Below the pieces are notes generated by a model. The model saw only the letters and a list, made by a program, of their open reading frames with translations, was not told the DNA's origin and did not search any database. Made by a program: the position numbers and the translations under genes. A stretch of 64,000 nt of DNA from Candidatus Opimibacter skivensis (GTDB lineage Bacteria; Bacteroidota; Bacteroidia; Chitinophagales; Saprospiraceae): positions 806,001-870,000 of the forward strand of contig JADKGY010000001.1 in the NCBI GenBank assembly GCA_016722045.1. The letters run 5' to 3'. Of the stretch, positions 17,092 through 25,362 are shown in pieces; positions within the stretch are counted from its first letter, which is position 1; each line of letters opens with the position of its first letter.

Positions 17092-17637
17092 TTATACTTC
17101 CGGAGGTTTAACATTCGGGAGATTAGACGTTTGATATCCAATTCTGGCCAATGGCGTATCGTCATCATCGAAATCTTCCCATTGTGTGATTTCTTTTATG
17201 AAGTCCTCCATATGTCTGATCAGGAAAGGAGATTTAATTTCTTCAGGACGATAGATACCGATGATCTTTGGCGGATGGGGCTCACCGAATCCTTCTATGT
17301 AGGGATAACCTATCATGACCTGGACTTTGCCATTGAAAAGCTGCTGATATATCAACGAACCATTGTTCTTGATCAATGGCTTATCTGTCTTGTCATTTAT
17401 GATTTCGGAAATTCCACTTTCTTCTGAACCTAATGAAAGCACAATGAATTCAAGGTGCCTGACTTTGTCCTGCAATTCAATCTTACCATCCAGTTTAGAA
17501 ACCTTAAGCATATTTTCCAGCTCAGCCGTAATCTGAGCCCTCAACTGTGAATCCCATCTTTCACGGTATGCTATGGTGTTGGCCAGGATATTCTGATAGC
17601 GTTCGACCTTAGTGATCAATCCTTTATATTCTTCCAT
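17092..17637 (-). CDS. Conserved protein of unknown function
   Basis: A 181-residue soluble protein without signal or TM. The first ~75 residues look like a coiled or helical bundle (YKGLITKVERYQNILANTIAYRERW ... AELENMLKVS). A beta-containing part follows (KVRHLEFIVLSLGSEESGI ... GKVQVMIGYPYIEGFGEPHPPKIIGIYRPEEI) and an acidic tail (WEDFDDDDTP). The EPHPPKIIGIYRPEEI stretch looks conserved and may be a binding site. I do not recognise the family. It starts 50 nt from the divergent E1 dehydrogenase gene, so shared regulation is possible. Confidence 0.6.
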   Translation of the reverse strand: MEEYKGLITKVERYQNILANTIAYRERWDSQLRAQITAELENMLKVSKLDGKIELQDKVRHLEFIVLSLGSEESGISEIINDKTDKPLIKNNGSLIYQQLFNGKVQVMIGYPYIEGFGEPHPPKIIGIYRPEEIKSPFLIRHMEDFIKEITQWEDFDDDDTPLARIGYQTSNLPNVKPPEV

Positions 17638-17687
17638 AATCTGGTATTTAACGGCTAAATATAAAATCTATCCTGAGTAAATCCGGT

Positions 17688-19859
17688 ATGCGTGATATGA
17701 GCAAAATCCAATCTCTATCTTTGGACGGCATGAAAGCAAAGGAAAAGAGTTCGACTACTCCACTCAGTAAAAGTATTCCGGAAAAAAATAATGCCGATTT
17801 GAGCCACACAGACTCCTGGGCGGATACTCTGTCGAAAGCATTTTCTATAATGGCTAAGGCCAAAGCCATGACCGAACATTATGAGGCCAATTTTAAAGAA
17901 GTTTCCAAATATGTACATGCCACAGCACGAGGTCATGAGGCCATCCAGATTGCCATGGGTATGTTACTTACATCTGATGACTGGCTGTCTGCCTACTATC
18001 GGGATGATGCATTGCTTCTGGCCATAGGTATGCAACCTTATCAGCTCATGTTACAGTTGATGGCCAAAAAGGATGATCCTTTCTCAGGAGGAAGATCTTA
18101 TTATTCACATCCTAGCCTTCGTGATGATGATAAGCCAAAAATACCGCATCAATCCTCTGCGACAGGAATGCAGGCCATTCCGTCAACCGGTATTGGGCTT
18201 GGCATTTATTACAAAGAAAATCGTGGAATTGGTGACTGGAAATTGCCGCCTGTTGTAGTCTGTTCGTTAGGTGATGCATCGGTGACAGAAGGAGAAGTAT
18301 CAGAGGCATTCCAGATGGCTGCTTTGAAGAGACTACCTATGCTTTACCTGGTTCAGGACAATGGGTGGGATATTTCAGCAAATGCGAAAGAAACGCGTGC
18401 GATGAATGCGGCGGAATATGCAAAGGGATTTAAAGGAATTGAGACGAGGAGTATTGATGGAACAGATTTCAAACTTTGTTATGATACGCTTCGTGAGGTT
18501 GTTGATTTGATACGTAAAGAAAGAAGGCCTTTTCTTGTTCATGCCACAGTGCCGCTGCTTAATCATCATACTTCAGGTGTACGAATGGAATGGTACAGGG
18601 ATGATCTGGAAGAAGAGCGGGCTAATGATCCATATCCAAAAATGCGAAAAGCCATGTTGGCAGCAGGATGGCCTGAATTGAAAATAAAACGTATTGAAAC
18701 AAAAGCAAAAGAACAAGTCTTTGCCGATTTTGAAAAAGCAAGGCAAGCCGCTAATCCGCTCCCTTCCGATCTGTATACACATGATTTTGCCCCAACCTCT
18801 ATCATAGCGGAAAAAGGAGTTCGAAGTCCTGAAGGCGCTGAGATGAAAGTCATGGTGGATTGTGCCTTACTGGCTATTGAAGAACTCATGCGCCGGCATC
18901 CGGAGTGTGTGCTTTACGGTCAGGATGTAGGGCGCAGGCTTGGAGGTGTTTTCAGGGAAGCGGCTACACTTGCTCAAAAATTTGGAGATGACCGTGTCTT
19001 CAACACCCCGATACAGGAAGCTTTTATAGTGGGCTCTACAGTAGGTATGTCTGCAGTCGGACTTAAACCTATTGTTGAGGTTCAATTTGCCGATTACATC
19101 TGGCCGGGATTGAATCAATTATTTACGGAAGTAAGCAGATCGTGTTATCTGACCAATGGCAAGTGGCCAGTGAGCATGATTTTACGTGTTCCTACAGGGG
19201 CTTATGGAAGTGGTGGCCCTTATCATTCTTCAAGTGTCGAAACTGTCGTATGCAACATCAAAGGATTGAAAGTGGTGTATCCAAGTAATGGCGCTGATCT
19301 GAAAGGATTGATAAAGGCTGCTTATCATGATCCGAATCCGGTGGTGATATTTGAACACAAAGGACTTTATTGGAGTAAGGTTGCCAATACAGAGACAGCA
19401 AAATGTCCTTTGCCTGACGAAGAGTATATAATCCCTTTAGGTGTCGGTAGAATTGTAATTGAAGCCAATGATGATTTGATCGCACAAGGAAAAGCTATTT
19501 GTGTAGTGACGTATGGAATGGGTGTTCATTGGGCATTACATGCATCAAAATCTTTTGATGATCAGGTTACAATTATTGACTTAAGATCACTTGTGCCGTG
19601 GGATGAAAATTTGGTTTATGACACCGTACGCAAACATGGCCGTTGTCTTGTGGTAACTGAGGATACTATATCAAATTCATTTGCACAAAGTATTGCGGCA
19701 AGAATTCAGGAAAATTGCTGGACGTCGCTTGATGCGCCGGTGAGGACGATTGGATCAAAGGATATGCCGGCTGTTCCGTTAAATGAGGTGTTGGAGAAGG
19801 AGATGATTTTGTCAGTAGATGAAGTGACTACGTCAATAAGGGACTTATTGTATTATTAA
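17688..19859 (+). CDS. 2-oxoacid dehydrogenase E1, alpha and beta subunits fused
   Basis: 723 residues. The alpha part (~50-350) has the thiamine diphosphate motif GDASVTEG (from residue 195) ending with DN at 224-225, in place of the usual NN. The beta part (~385-720) starts KVMVDCALLAIEELMRRHPECVLYGQDVG and includes GGVFREAATLAQKFG, TPIQEAFIVGSTVGMSAVGLKPIVEVQFADYIWPG and the C-terminal transketolase domain (VVTYGMGVHWAL, VTIIDLRSLVPWD). It would decarboxylate a 2-oxoacid (branched-chain or pyruvate type) and pass the acyl group to an E2. No E2 or E3 gene is near. The start could also be the ATG at 17697. Confidence 0.93.
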   Translation: MRDMSKIQSLSLDGMKAKEKSSTTPLSKSIPEKNNADLSHTDSWADTLSKAFSIMAKAKAMTEHYEANFKEVSKYVHATARGHEAIQIAMGMLLTSDDWLSAYYRDDALLLAIGMQPYQLMLQLMAKKDDPFSGGRSYYSHPSLRDDDKPKIPHQSSATGMQAIPSTGIGLGIYYKENRGIGDWKLPPVVVCSLGDASVTEGEVSEAFQMAALKRLPMLYLVQDNGWDISANAKETRAMNAAEYAKGFKGIETRSIDGTDFKLCYDTLREVVDLIRKERRPFLVHATVPLLNHHTSGVRMEWYRDDLEEERANDPYPKMRKAMLAAGWPELKIKRIETKAKEQVFADFEKARQAANPLPSDLYTHDFAPTSIIAEKGVRSPEGAEMKVMVDCALLAIEELMRRHPECVLYGQDVGRRLGGVFREAATLAQKFGDDRVFNTPIQEAFIVGSTVGMSAVGLKPIVEVQFADYIWPGLNQLFTEVSRSCYLTNGKWPVSMILRVPTGAYGSGGPYHSSSVETVVCNIKGLKVVYPSNGADLKGLIKAAYHDPNPVVIFEHKGLYWSKVANTETAKCPLPDEEYIIPLGVGRIVIEANDDLIAQGKAICVVTYGMGVHWALHASKSFDDQVTIIDLRSLVPWDENLVYDTVRKHGRCLVVTEDTISNSFAQSIAARIQENCWTSLDAPVRTIGSKDMPAVPLNEVLEKEMILSVDEVTTSIRDLLYY

Positions 19860-19880
19860 TTCAGCGATTTTAATTTTCGT

Positions 19881-20849
19881 CTAATCCTTTATGCATCGGA
19901 CAGAAGCTCCACACATTTTTAGTCCCGAATTCCCTTTTATGTTGCAATCCCAATTTTTGAAAACACTAACCCAGGCGTTATATCTGTTTTCCTCAGTAGC
20001 ACTCCACCAATTACTGCTTACACCCATAGCCGTAAATTTTCCATTTTCATTACGATAACCACCTGGTAGTCCGGCAAAGTTATTTTCATTAATTCCATTT
20101 TCTTTTTTAAAACTCTGAAATCCACAATTATCCTCTAACCAGACACTTGAATTTTTTATCTCCGGGTCTATTAATGTTGATCCATTCAAAAGATTAGCTA
20201 ACATTATCCATTCCTCATTATCCGGAATATGCCATCCGGCCGGAGCCAATCCTCTTGAATCATTAATGGCAAACCAATTATATAAAATTCCATATTTTTT
20301 ACCCAGAAGGAAATCATTGTTATAATAACACCAACAAGGCCTGCCTTCTTTACATGCAAGTCTCCATTCCTGATTAGTTTTCGCTTCCTGTATTGGAGAT
20401 CCGTTTCTAAATTTTGCAACGTTCAGATTTTCTGTTGACCATATTTGATTACCAATCTCCAGGTGTGGCAGATTTAAGTCCTCACTATTGACATCTAAAT
20501 GCAAATCGTCAGCAACCTCCTGATTAATATTTCTTTCGAACAATATAGTATCCTCCAAATCTCCATCTGATAAATGCAATGAGTTGGTTTGAACTTTAAA
20601 TGAATAATTGACATCATTGCCAGCCTGGGTGATGATGAGCCTGTTCCCTTCAACTTTGTATTTTAATATCTTACCATCGAATTCACCTGAACCATCCCGG
20701 TTCAACACCAGTGTCATTTGGAATGCAAAATCACTATTACTCCACGTTCCGCAAATCCCTTCTTGTTCTTTAATTTTAGCCCCTATTTGAGCTTCAACTG
20801 ATCCGCAAAAGTTAAATGCAATAATAAAAAGTAACACCCGTGAAATCAT
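19881..20849 (-). CDS. FISUMP-domain secreted protein
   Basis: 322 residues from the ATG at 20849 (the frame also opens with a TTG at 20855). The signal peptide is MISRVLLFIIAFNFCGSVEAQ. Residues ~30-110 form a beta-rich lipocalin-like segment (GTWSNSDFAFQMTLVLNRDGSGEF ... RLIITQAGNDVNYSF). Residues ~130-322 are a Fibrobacter succinogenes major paralogous (FISUMP) domain: IGNQIWSTENLNVAKFRNG, KYGILYNWFAI, GLAPAGWHIPDNEEWIMLANLL, FAGLPGGYRN, NWWSATE and a final SVRCIKD. Function is unknown in the family. It is convergent with the E1 gene (21 nt apart). Confidence 0.88.
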   Translation of the reverse strand: MISRVLLFIIAFNFCGSVEAQIGAKIKEQEGICGTWSNSDFAFQMTLVLNRDGSGEFDGKILKYKVEGNRLIITQAGNDVNYSFKVQTNSLHLSDGDLEDTILFERNINQEVADDLHLDVNSEDLNLPHLEIGNQIWSTENLNVAKFRNGSPIQEAKTNQEWRLACKEGRPCWCYYNNDFLLGKKYGILYNWFAINDSRGLAPAGWHIPDNEEWIMLANLLNGSTLIDPEIKNSSVWLEDNCGFQSFKKENGINENNFAGLPGGYRNENGKFTAMGVSSNWWSATEENRYNAWVSVFKNWDCNIKGNSGLKMCGASVRCIKD

Positions 20850-20975
20850 TTCCAAGATTTTAGAATTATCAAAATAACAAAAGAGAATATTGTCGTCTTA
20901 ATATACTGAATTCCTTTTCAACTCTAAAAAGTAAATTGTTCCACCCTTTGAACATTTAAAAATACGAATAGCCAT

Positions 20976-21305
20976 TTAAACAGAAAAACTCTCTCCACAA
21001 GCACACGTCCTTGAAGCATTCGGATTGTTGAAATAAAATCCTTTTCCTTCCAGACCACCGGAAAATTCCAGAATTGTATTGTGTACATAAAGAAAACTAC
21101 GAAGGTCAGTGACGATCCGAATTCCTTTATCCTCAAAAATCTGATCGGTTGGTTTTAGCTGATTGTCAAAATCAAGTTTATAGCTAAGTCCTGAACATCC
21201 TCCGCTTGTAACACTTACTCTGACAAAGTAGTCTGTAAGTGATTTGTTTTCACTCGTGAGTATTTCAGTGATCCTTTCTTTTGCATTATCTGCTACAAAC
21301 AACAT
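20976..21305 (-). CDS. A-type iron-sulfur cluster carrier (IscA/ErpA/SufA family)
   Basis: 109 residues of the HesB/IscA family. The three conserved cysteines are present: one in TSGGCSGLSYKLDF and two in the C-terminal CACGESF. It carries Fe-S clusters or iron to apoproteins. The gene lies 75 nt downstream of a cysteine desulfurase on the same strand, the expected sulfur source, so the two probably form an operon. Which of the three A-type names applies cannot be told from sequence alone. Confidence 0.95.
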   Translation of the reverse strand: MLFVADNAKERITEILTSENKSLTDYFVRVSVTSGGCSGLSYKLDFDNQLKPTDQIFEDKGIRIVTDLRSFLYVHNTILEFSGGLEGKGFYFNNPNASRTCACGESFSV

Positions 21306-21380
21306 GGCATTTAACTTTTATAAAAGATTGTAAAGATAGGATAACAAAATCGGGAAAATATAGTTTCCTGTAGTCTTCCC

Positions 21381-22583
21381 TCATAGTTCTATACCCTGCT
21401 TAAACATCTGCCAGACAGGACTTTCTGAACGATATTCTAATATAGCCTCCGAAAGGAGTTTAGTACCTAACTCCATCTCAGCGGATGTCGTAGGCACACC
21501 AAGACTAATGCGGAATGAACCTTTAGCCTCTTCCGCTGACAATCCCATAGCAAGCAAGACATGAGAAGGAGATGGGTCTGCAGAACTGCAAGCTGAACCT
21601 GATGAGATAGCAAGCTTTGTCCTCAGCTTCGTCATCACCGCCTGGCTATCAACTTTGGCAACTTTAAGATTTGAAACTGTGTATAATCTGTGATCTAAGC
21701 TTCCATTGACACTTACGTGCTCAAGTGTTGATAGAAGTTTATTTTCAAATTTGTCTATAAGACTTTTGATTCTTTCCATGTCCCCGTCCATATTGGATTG
21801 TCGTAAATGTGAGGCCATACCTAATCCGACAATTCCAGGCACGTTCAACGTCCCCGAACGAAATCCCATCTCATGGCCTCCACCATGAATAAGAGGCTCC
21901 GGTTTCAATTTTTTCTCTTTTGTATTCATGTAGATTGCACCTGTTCCTTTCGGTCCGTACATTTTATGAGCAGATAAGACAAGCATGTCAATGCCGGCTT
22001 CATGTGGATCTACTTTTACTTTTCCTACCGCCTGTGTGCCATCGCTTACCAGAGCAACTCCTTTGTCACGACATATTTCTCCGATAGATTTCATGTCATG
22101 AAGTACACCTGTTTCATTATTTGCCCACATCACAATGACCATAATCGTATCTGACCGAATGGAAGATTTCAATTGATCATAATCGATCATTCCATTTGTA
22201 TCAACTGGCAATAAAGTGATTTCATATCCTTTGCTTTCCAGCCAATGCAAAGGATCCAGGACTGCATGATGTTCTGTTGAAATGGAGATGATGTGTTTTC
22301 CTTTGTAGCGCAATGATTCAGCAAGGCCTTTTATTGCCATATTCAAACCTTCAGTAGAACCTGAAGTAAAAAAAATATCCTGCGCATGGACACTCAACAA
22401 ATCAGAAACCTGCTTTCTGGCTATTTCCACTGCCTCACTTGCCTGCCATCCATAAGGATGCGAGCGGCTGGCCGGGTTTCCAAAATATTCGGTGAAATAA
22501 GGCAACATGGTCTCCAAAACCCTGAGATCAACCGGTGTGGTTGCATGATAATCCAGATATACAGGCTTTTGAATCTTACCCAT
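21381..22583 (-). CDS. Cysteine desulfurase (IscS/NifS family)
   Basis: 400 residues, class V aminotransferase fold. It opens with VYLDYHATTPVDLRVLETMLPYF, then YFGNPASRSHPYGW, the PLP-contact EHHAVLDPL, the PLP-binding lysine in LSAHKMYGPKGTGAIY, and the catalytic loop cysteine in SSGSACSSADPSPSHVL. The HGGGHEMGFRSGTLNVPGIVGLG segment is typical of IscS/NifS. It removes sulfur from cysteine for Fe-S cluster or tRNA thiolation. It is followed by an iscA-type gene; no iscU lies nearby. Confidence 0.96.
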   Translation of the reverse strand: MGKIQKPVYLDYHATTPVDLRVLETMLPYFTEYFGNPASRSHPYGWQASEAVEIARKQVSDLLSVHAQDIFFTSGSTEGLNMAIKGLAESLRYKGKHIISISTEHHAVLDPLHWLESKGYEITLLPVDTNGMIDYDQLKSSIRSDTIMVIVMWANNETGVLHDMKSIGEICRDKGVALVSDGTQAVGKVKVDPHEAGIDMLVLSAHKMYGPKGTGAIYMNTKEKKLKPEPLIHGGGHEMGFRSGTLNVPGIVGLGMASHLRQSNMDGDMERIKSLIDKFENKLLSTLEHVSVNGSLDHRLYTVSNLKVAKVDSQAVMTKLRTKLAISSGSACSSADPSPSHVLLAMGLSAEEAKGSFRISLGVPTTSAEMELGTKLLSEAILEYRSESPVWQMFKQGIEL

Positions 22584-22778
22584 TGGATAAAGATACTGAA
22601 TGGGGCATTGGTCAGAGGTCGTAGCTGCGAGTCAGGTCATTAGGAAAAGGTCAAAGGAATAAATGTATCCCTTTTAAAAAAAGTAGAGGCATCGCTAAGC
22701 CCATGCCTTATGACTTAACTCGTTGCCAAGACCATTGCCAATTTGACTTTATTTTATTTGTTTATCATTGTAAACAAG

Positions 22779-23855
22779 ATGTCCGACTGGAACTACACAT
22801 TTGATCCTATTTCGAAAGCAAACTGGCTGAAACAGATTGAAGCCGATCTGCTTCCACGAGGCATTGAGTCCATTCAGACGGAATGGTGGCCGGGTGAGAT
22901 CATTGTGCCCACTCAGCATATAGATGACAGGCAGCAATCAATACGTTTACCTGATCGTTTGTTTAATCAACCGCCGCGGATTCTGGAATGGATTGATACC
23001 TCCATCGATGAAGCCAAAACCATAAATATCAAAATCCTTGATGCGCTCAATTATGGAGTTCAATCACTGATTCTTCATGTGGACGCTGAAAGAAAAATGC
23101 CTTTCCGGTTATGGTTGGATGGTGTCCTTTTTGACATGATTGAAGTAGCAGTGTCTCTGGATCAGGAATCCCCGGAAATCATTCACGCTATACGGGAGAT
23201 TATACCCCGAAGCGCATTGATCCGGCTGAATCGAATGAAAGGACAATCATCTTCTGTTTTTTTGGAAGCTTTGCAAGGGTCTATCGATGAGAATGCAAAA
23301 TCATATCGCTTCATCTATGAAATTTCTTCAACAGGTGAATGGACAAAACAAACTTCAGAAATATTCCAGCTTATCATCAATGATCTTACCTATTGGACTT
23401 CCCAGGGATTTAACAGCCTTGATTTTTTGGAAAATTGTATTCTCAAATTGACACCTGATACACAATATCTGAAGCAACTAATTCAGACTCGCGTCTTGCA
23501 CCTGATCTGGAATAATTTATGGAACCTTTCTATCAATACTAAAAATAATTCTACTTCATCTTATCTGGAGTGTCATATCCTTCCGGATAATATGACTGAT
23601 CCGGATAAATATCTCATCCGCGCTTCAGTTTCGAGCCTGGCTGCTTCGCTTACCGGGACGCATTCTATTTGTATTCATCATCAAAACGGTAGGAACTTAG
23701 CGGATTACTATAAACGTATAGATAGAAATATTCATCACTTACTGAATATGGAAAGTGAAATGTATACTGCACAAGATCCCTTGGCAGGGGCCTACAATCT
23801 CGACTTTTACACCCATCGATGGACCTCAGAAATCTGGTCCTACCTGCAATTCTAG
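22779..23855 (+). CDS. Methylmalonyl-CoA mutase small-subunit-like protein (MutA), short
   Basis: 358 residues from the ATG at 22779. It carries MutA small-subunit features: WLKQIEADLLPRGIESIQTEWWPGEI near the N-terminus, a TIM-barrel-like body, and the terminal motif DPLAGAYNLDFYTHRWTSEIWSYLQ, equivalent to the D-P-x-x-G-S-Y region of the mutase family. It stops there, so it lacks the C-terminal cobalamin-like domain and is shorter than usual MutA proteins (around 450-650). MutA is non-catalytic and needs a MutB partner, which is not in this window. The next gene on the strand is the mutase chaperone MeaB, which supports the call. Confidence 0.82.
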   Translation: MSDWNYTFDPISKANWLKQIEADLLPRGIESIQTEWWPGEIIVPTQHIDDRQQSIRLPDRLFNQPPRILEWIDTSIDEAKTINIKILDALNYGVQSLILHVDAERKMPFRLWLDGVLFDMIEVAVSLDQESPEIIHAIREIIPRSALIRLNRMKGQSSSVFLEALQGSIDENAKSYRFIYEISSTGEWTKQTSEIFQLIINDLTYWTSQGFNSLDFLENCILKLTPDTQYLKQLIQTRVLHLIWNNLWNLSINTKNNSTSSYLECHILPDNMTDPDKYLIRASVSSLAASLTGTHSICIHHQNGRNLADYYKRIDRNIHHLLNMESEMYTAQDPLAGAYNLDFYTHRWTSEIWSYLQF

Positions 23856-24300
23856 AAAAAGTGGTGGCCGGTTGGATGTATTGAATTTCATGCCTTAAAG
23901 GGCGATTGAAATAATAAAATTCCGTCCACCACACTGAAATACACTTATACCCAAATAAACCTGCTTTATCCCATGGGCCATATTATCAAATCGTTAATTG
24001 ACACTTCCCGGTGCATTAACGATTTAACTTAATGGTTTTAACAGATCCGTTGGTTTAAATTGTAGTGATTTTTACCAAAAAAAAATATCAACATTACCAT
24101 GTGCATAAGTAGTCGGGCGTATTGAAAATCAATACGTTAGGACAGTGTGGCACACTTAGGTGTGGCACACCTAGATGTGCCACACAGTTAATAGTCCGGA
24201 TATTTAACTATGTTATTTCCAAGTTATTCTCATCCTAATTAATTCTCCCAAATTACCTATGCCTTTGGTTTTCAATTATATATAAGTTACAATAAAAAAG
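23856..24300 (+). other. Gene-free, hairpin-rich intergenic region between MutA and MeaB
   Basis: 445 nt without a credible ORF, between two genes on the same strand. It contains several inverted repeats: GTGGTGG (23861-23867) with CCACCAC (23926-23932); AAATCGTTAAT (23988-23998) with ATTAACGATTT (24015-24025), whose loop holds an inner CAC/GTG pair; CGTATTG (24118-24124) with CAATACG (24130-24136); and a triple GTGTGGCACAC element (24145-24185). This order suggests a structured leader or small RNA upstream of meaB, but a decayed repeat element is an alternative. No mutB remnant was seen. Confidence 0.6.
24145..24185. repeat. Triple GTGTGGCACAC element
   Basis: GTGTGGCACAC occurs at 24145-24155 and 24160-24170, then TGTGCCACAC at 24176-24185 in inverse orientation. 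The middle copy can fold on itself (AGGTGT / ACACCT around GGC), while the outer two can pair with each other, so two alternative structures are possible. Confidence 0.7.
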
Positions 24301-24308
24301 TATATTTG
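24301..24308 (+). promoter_or_regulatory. Putative -7 box of meaB
   Basis: TATATTTGC, identical to the box before tRNA-His and tRNA-Gly, ends 12 nt before the ATG at 24321. The transcript leader would be only a few nucleotides, and the structured region would lie upstream of, not in, this transcript. Confidence 0.5.
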
Positions 24309-24320
24309 CTCATCTCAACA

Positions 24321-25352
24321 ATGAAGGATGGTCTGATGGTGAAGGACATTTTCACATTTTTCAGCAGAATAATGAAAGGTGACCGGGTCGCTCTAGGGCA
24401 AGCCATGACTTTGGTTGAAAGTGAAAGATATTCTGACCGGGTGGAAGCGATCCAATTGCTGGAATTATGTCATCAGCATTTGCCAGCGCGCGATAAAAGC
24501 ATCCGGATGGCTATCAGTGGTGCTCCAGGCGTAGGAAAAAGCACACTTATCGAGGCACTTGGTTTGAAAGCAATAGCACAAGGCCATAAAGTAGGTGTCA
24601 TTACTATTGACCCTACCAGCAGCGTCAGTCATGGAAGTATCCTGGGTGATAAATTGCGTATGCCTGGGCTTTCTGTATCTCCTGACGCCTTCGTGCGTTC
24701 AAGTGCAGCAGGGTCGGTTCTTGGCGGAATAGGCAGACGAAGCTTTGAATTGATGACCCTGTTGGAAGCTGTAGGTTATGACATTATATTGCTTGAAACA
24801 GTTGGTGTAGGACAATCTGAACATATTGCCTGGCAACTGACGGATGGATTTGTCTTGGTGCTCCAACCTGGCGGCGGAGACGAATTACAAGGCATCAAGA
24901 GAGGAATCACTGAATTAGCTGATATTGTCATCATCAACAAAGCTGACGGTTCACTGCGGGATTCAGCTGCCATTTCCAAAAGTCATTATCAAAACGCCAT
25001 TCACTACCTTGCTCCATTGAGAAACAATTGGGACCCAAAGATTTTAATGTGCTCGGCATTAAAAAATGAAGGGATAGATGAATTTTGGGATGTTTTGCGT
25101 TTATACATGGACACCAGGTGGTATGCAAATCAAAAGGAAATCGAAAGAAATCGTCAAAATCATTTTTGGATCTCATGGTCGATAGGAATTACGGCCAATC
25201 AACTTCTGGTCAATCACCCTGTCGTCCAGCAAAAACTTCGGGAAAGATTATCAGGTAATGAAAATCGAAGCATCCCTATCTTTAAAGCAGAATATGAGAT
25301 CGAAGAGGTGATGAAAGAACTTATTGTTCCCTCCACAACGAACAATATCTAA
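24321..25352 (+). CDS. meaB: MeaB/ArgK-family GTPase (methylmalonyl-CoA mutase chaperone)
   Basis: 343 residues from the ATG at 24321; an alternative ATG is at 24336, and an in-frame TTG at 24306 lies inside the -7 box. It is a G3E/SIMIBI P-loop GTPase with Walker A AISGAPGVGKSTLIEALG, then VGVITIDPTSSVSHGSILGDKLRM, the switch segment ETVGVGQSE, and the guanine-specificity motif IINKADG. The MeaB/ArgK family protects and reloads B12-dependent mutases. Its position after a MutA-like gene agrees. It ends before the M23 peptidase gene at 25363 with 10 nt between. Confidence 0.95.
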   Translation: MKDGLMVKDIFTFFSRIMKGDRVALGQAMTLVESERYSDRVEAIQLLELCHQHLPARDKSIRMAISGAPGVGKSTLIEALGLKAIAQGHKVGVITIDPTSSVSHGSILGDKLRMPGLSVSPDAFVRSSAAGSVLGGIGRRSFELMTLLEAVGYDIILLETVGVGQSEHIAWQLTDGFVLVLQPGGGDELQGIKRGITELADIVIINKADGSLRDSAAISKSHYQNAIHYLAPLRNNWDPKILMCSALKNEGIDEFWDVLRLYMDTRWYANQKEIERNRQNHFWISWSIGITANQLLVNHPVVQQKLRERLSGNENRSIPIFKAEYEIEEVMKELIVPSTTNNI

Positions 25353-25362
25353 AGCATCAGAA

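Noticed and set aside
23856..24300. mutB remnant in the MutA-MeaB gap
   Set aside because: No frame shows mutase motifs such as the cobalamin-binding DxHxxG or the large-subunit barrel.
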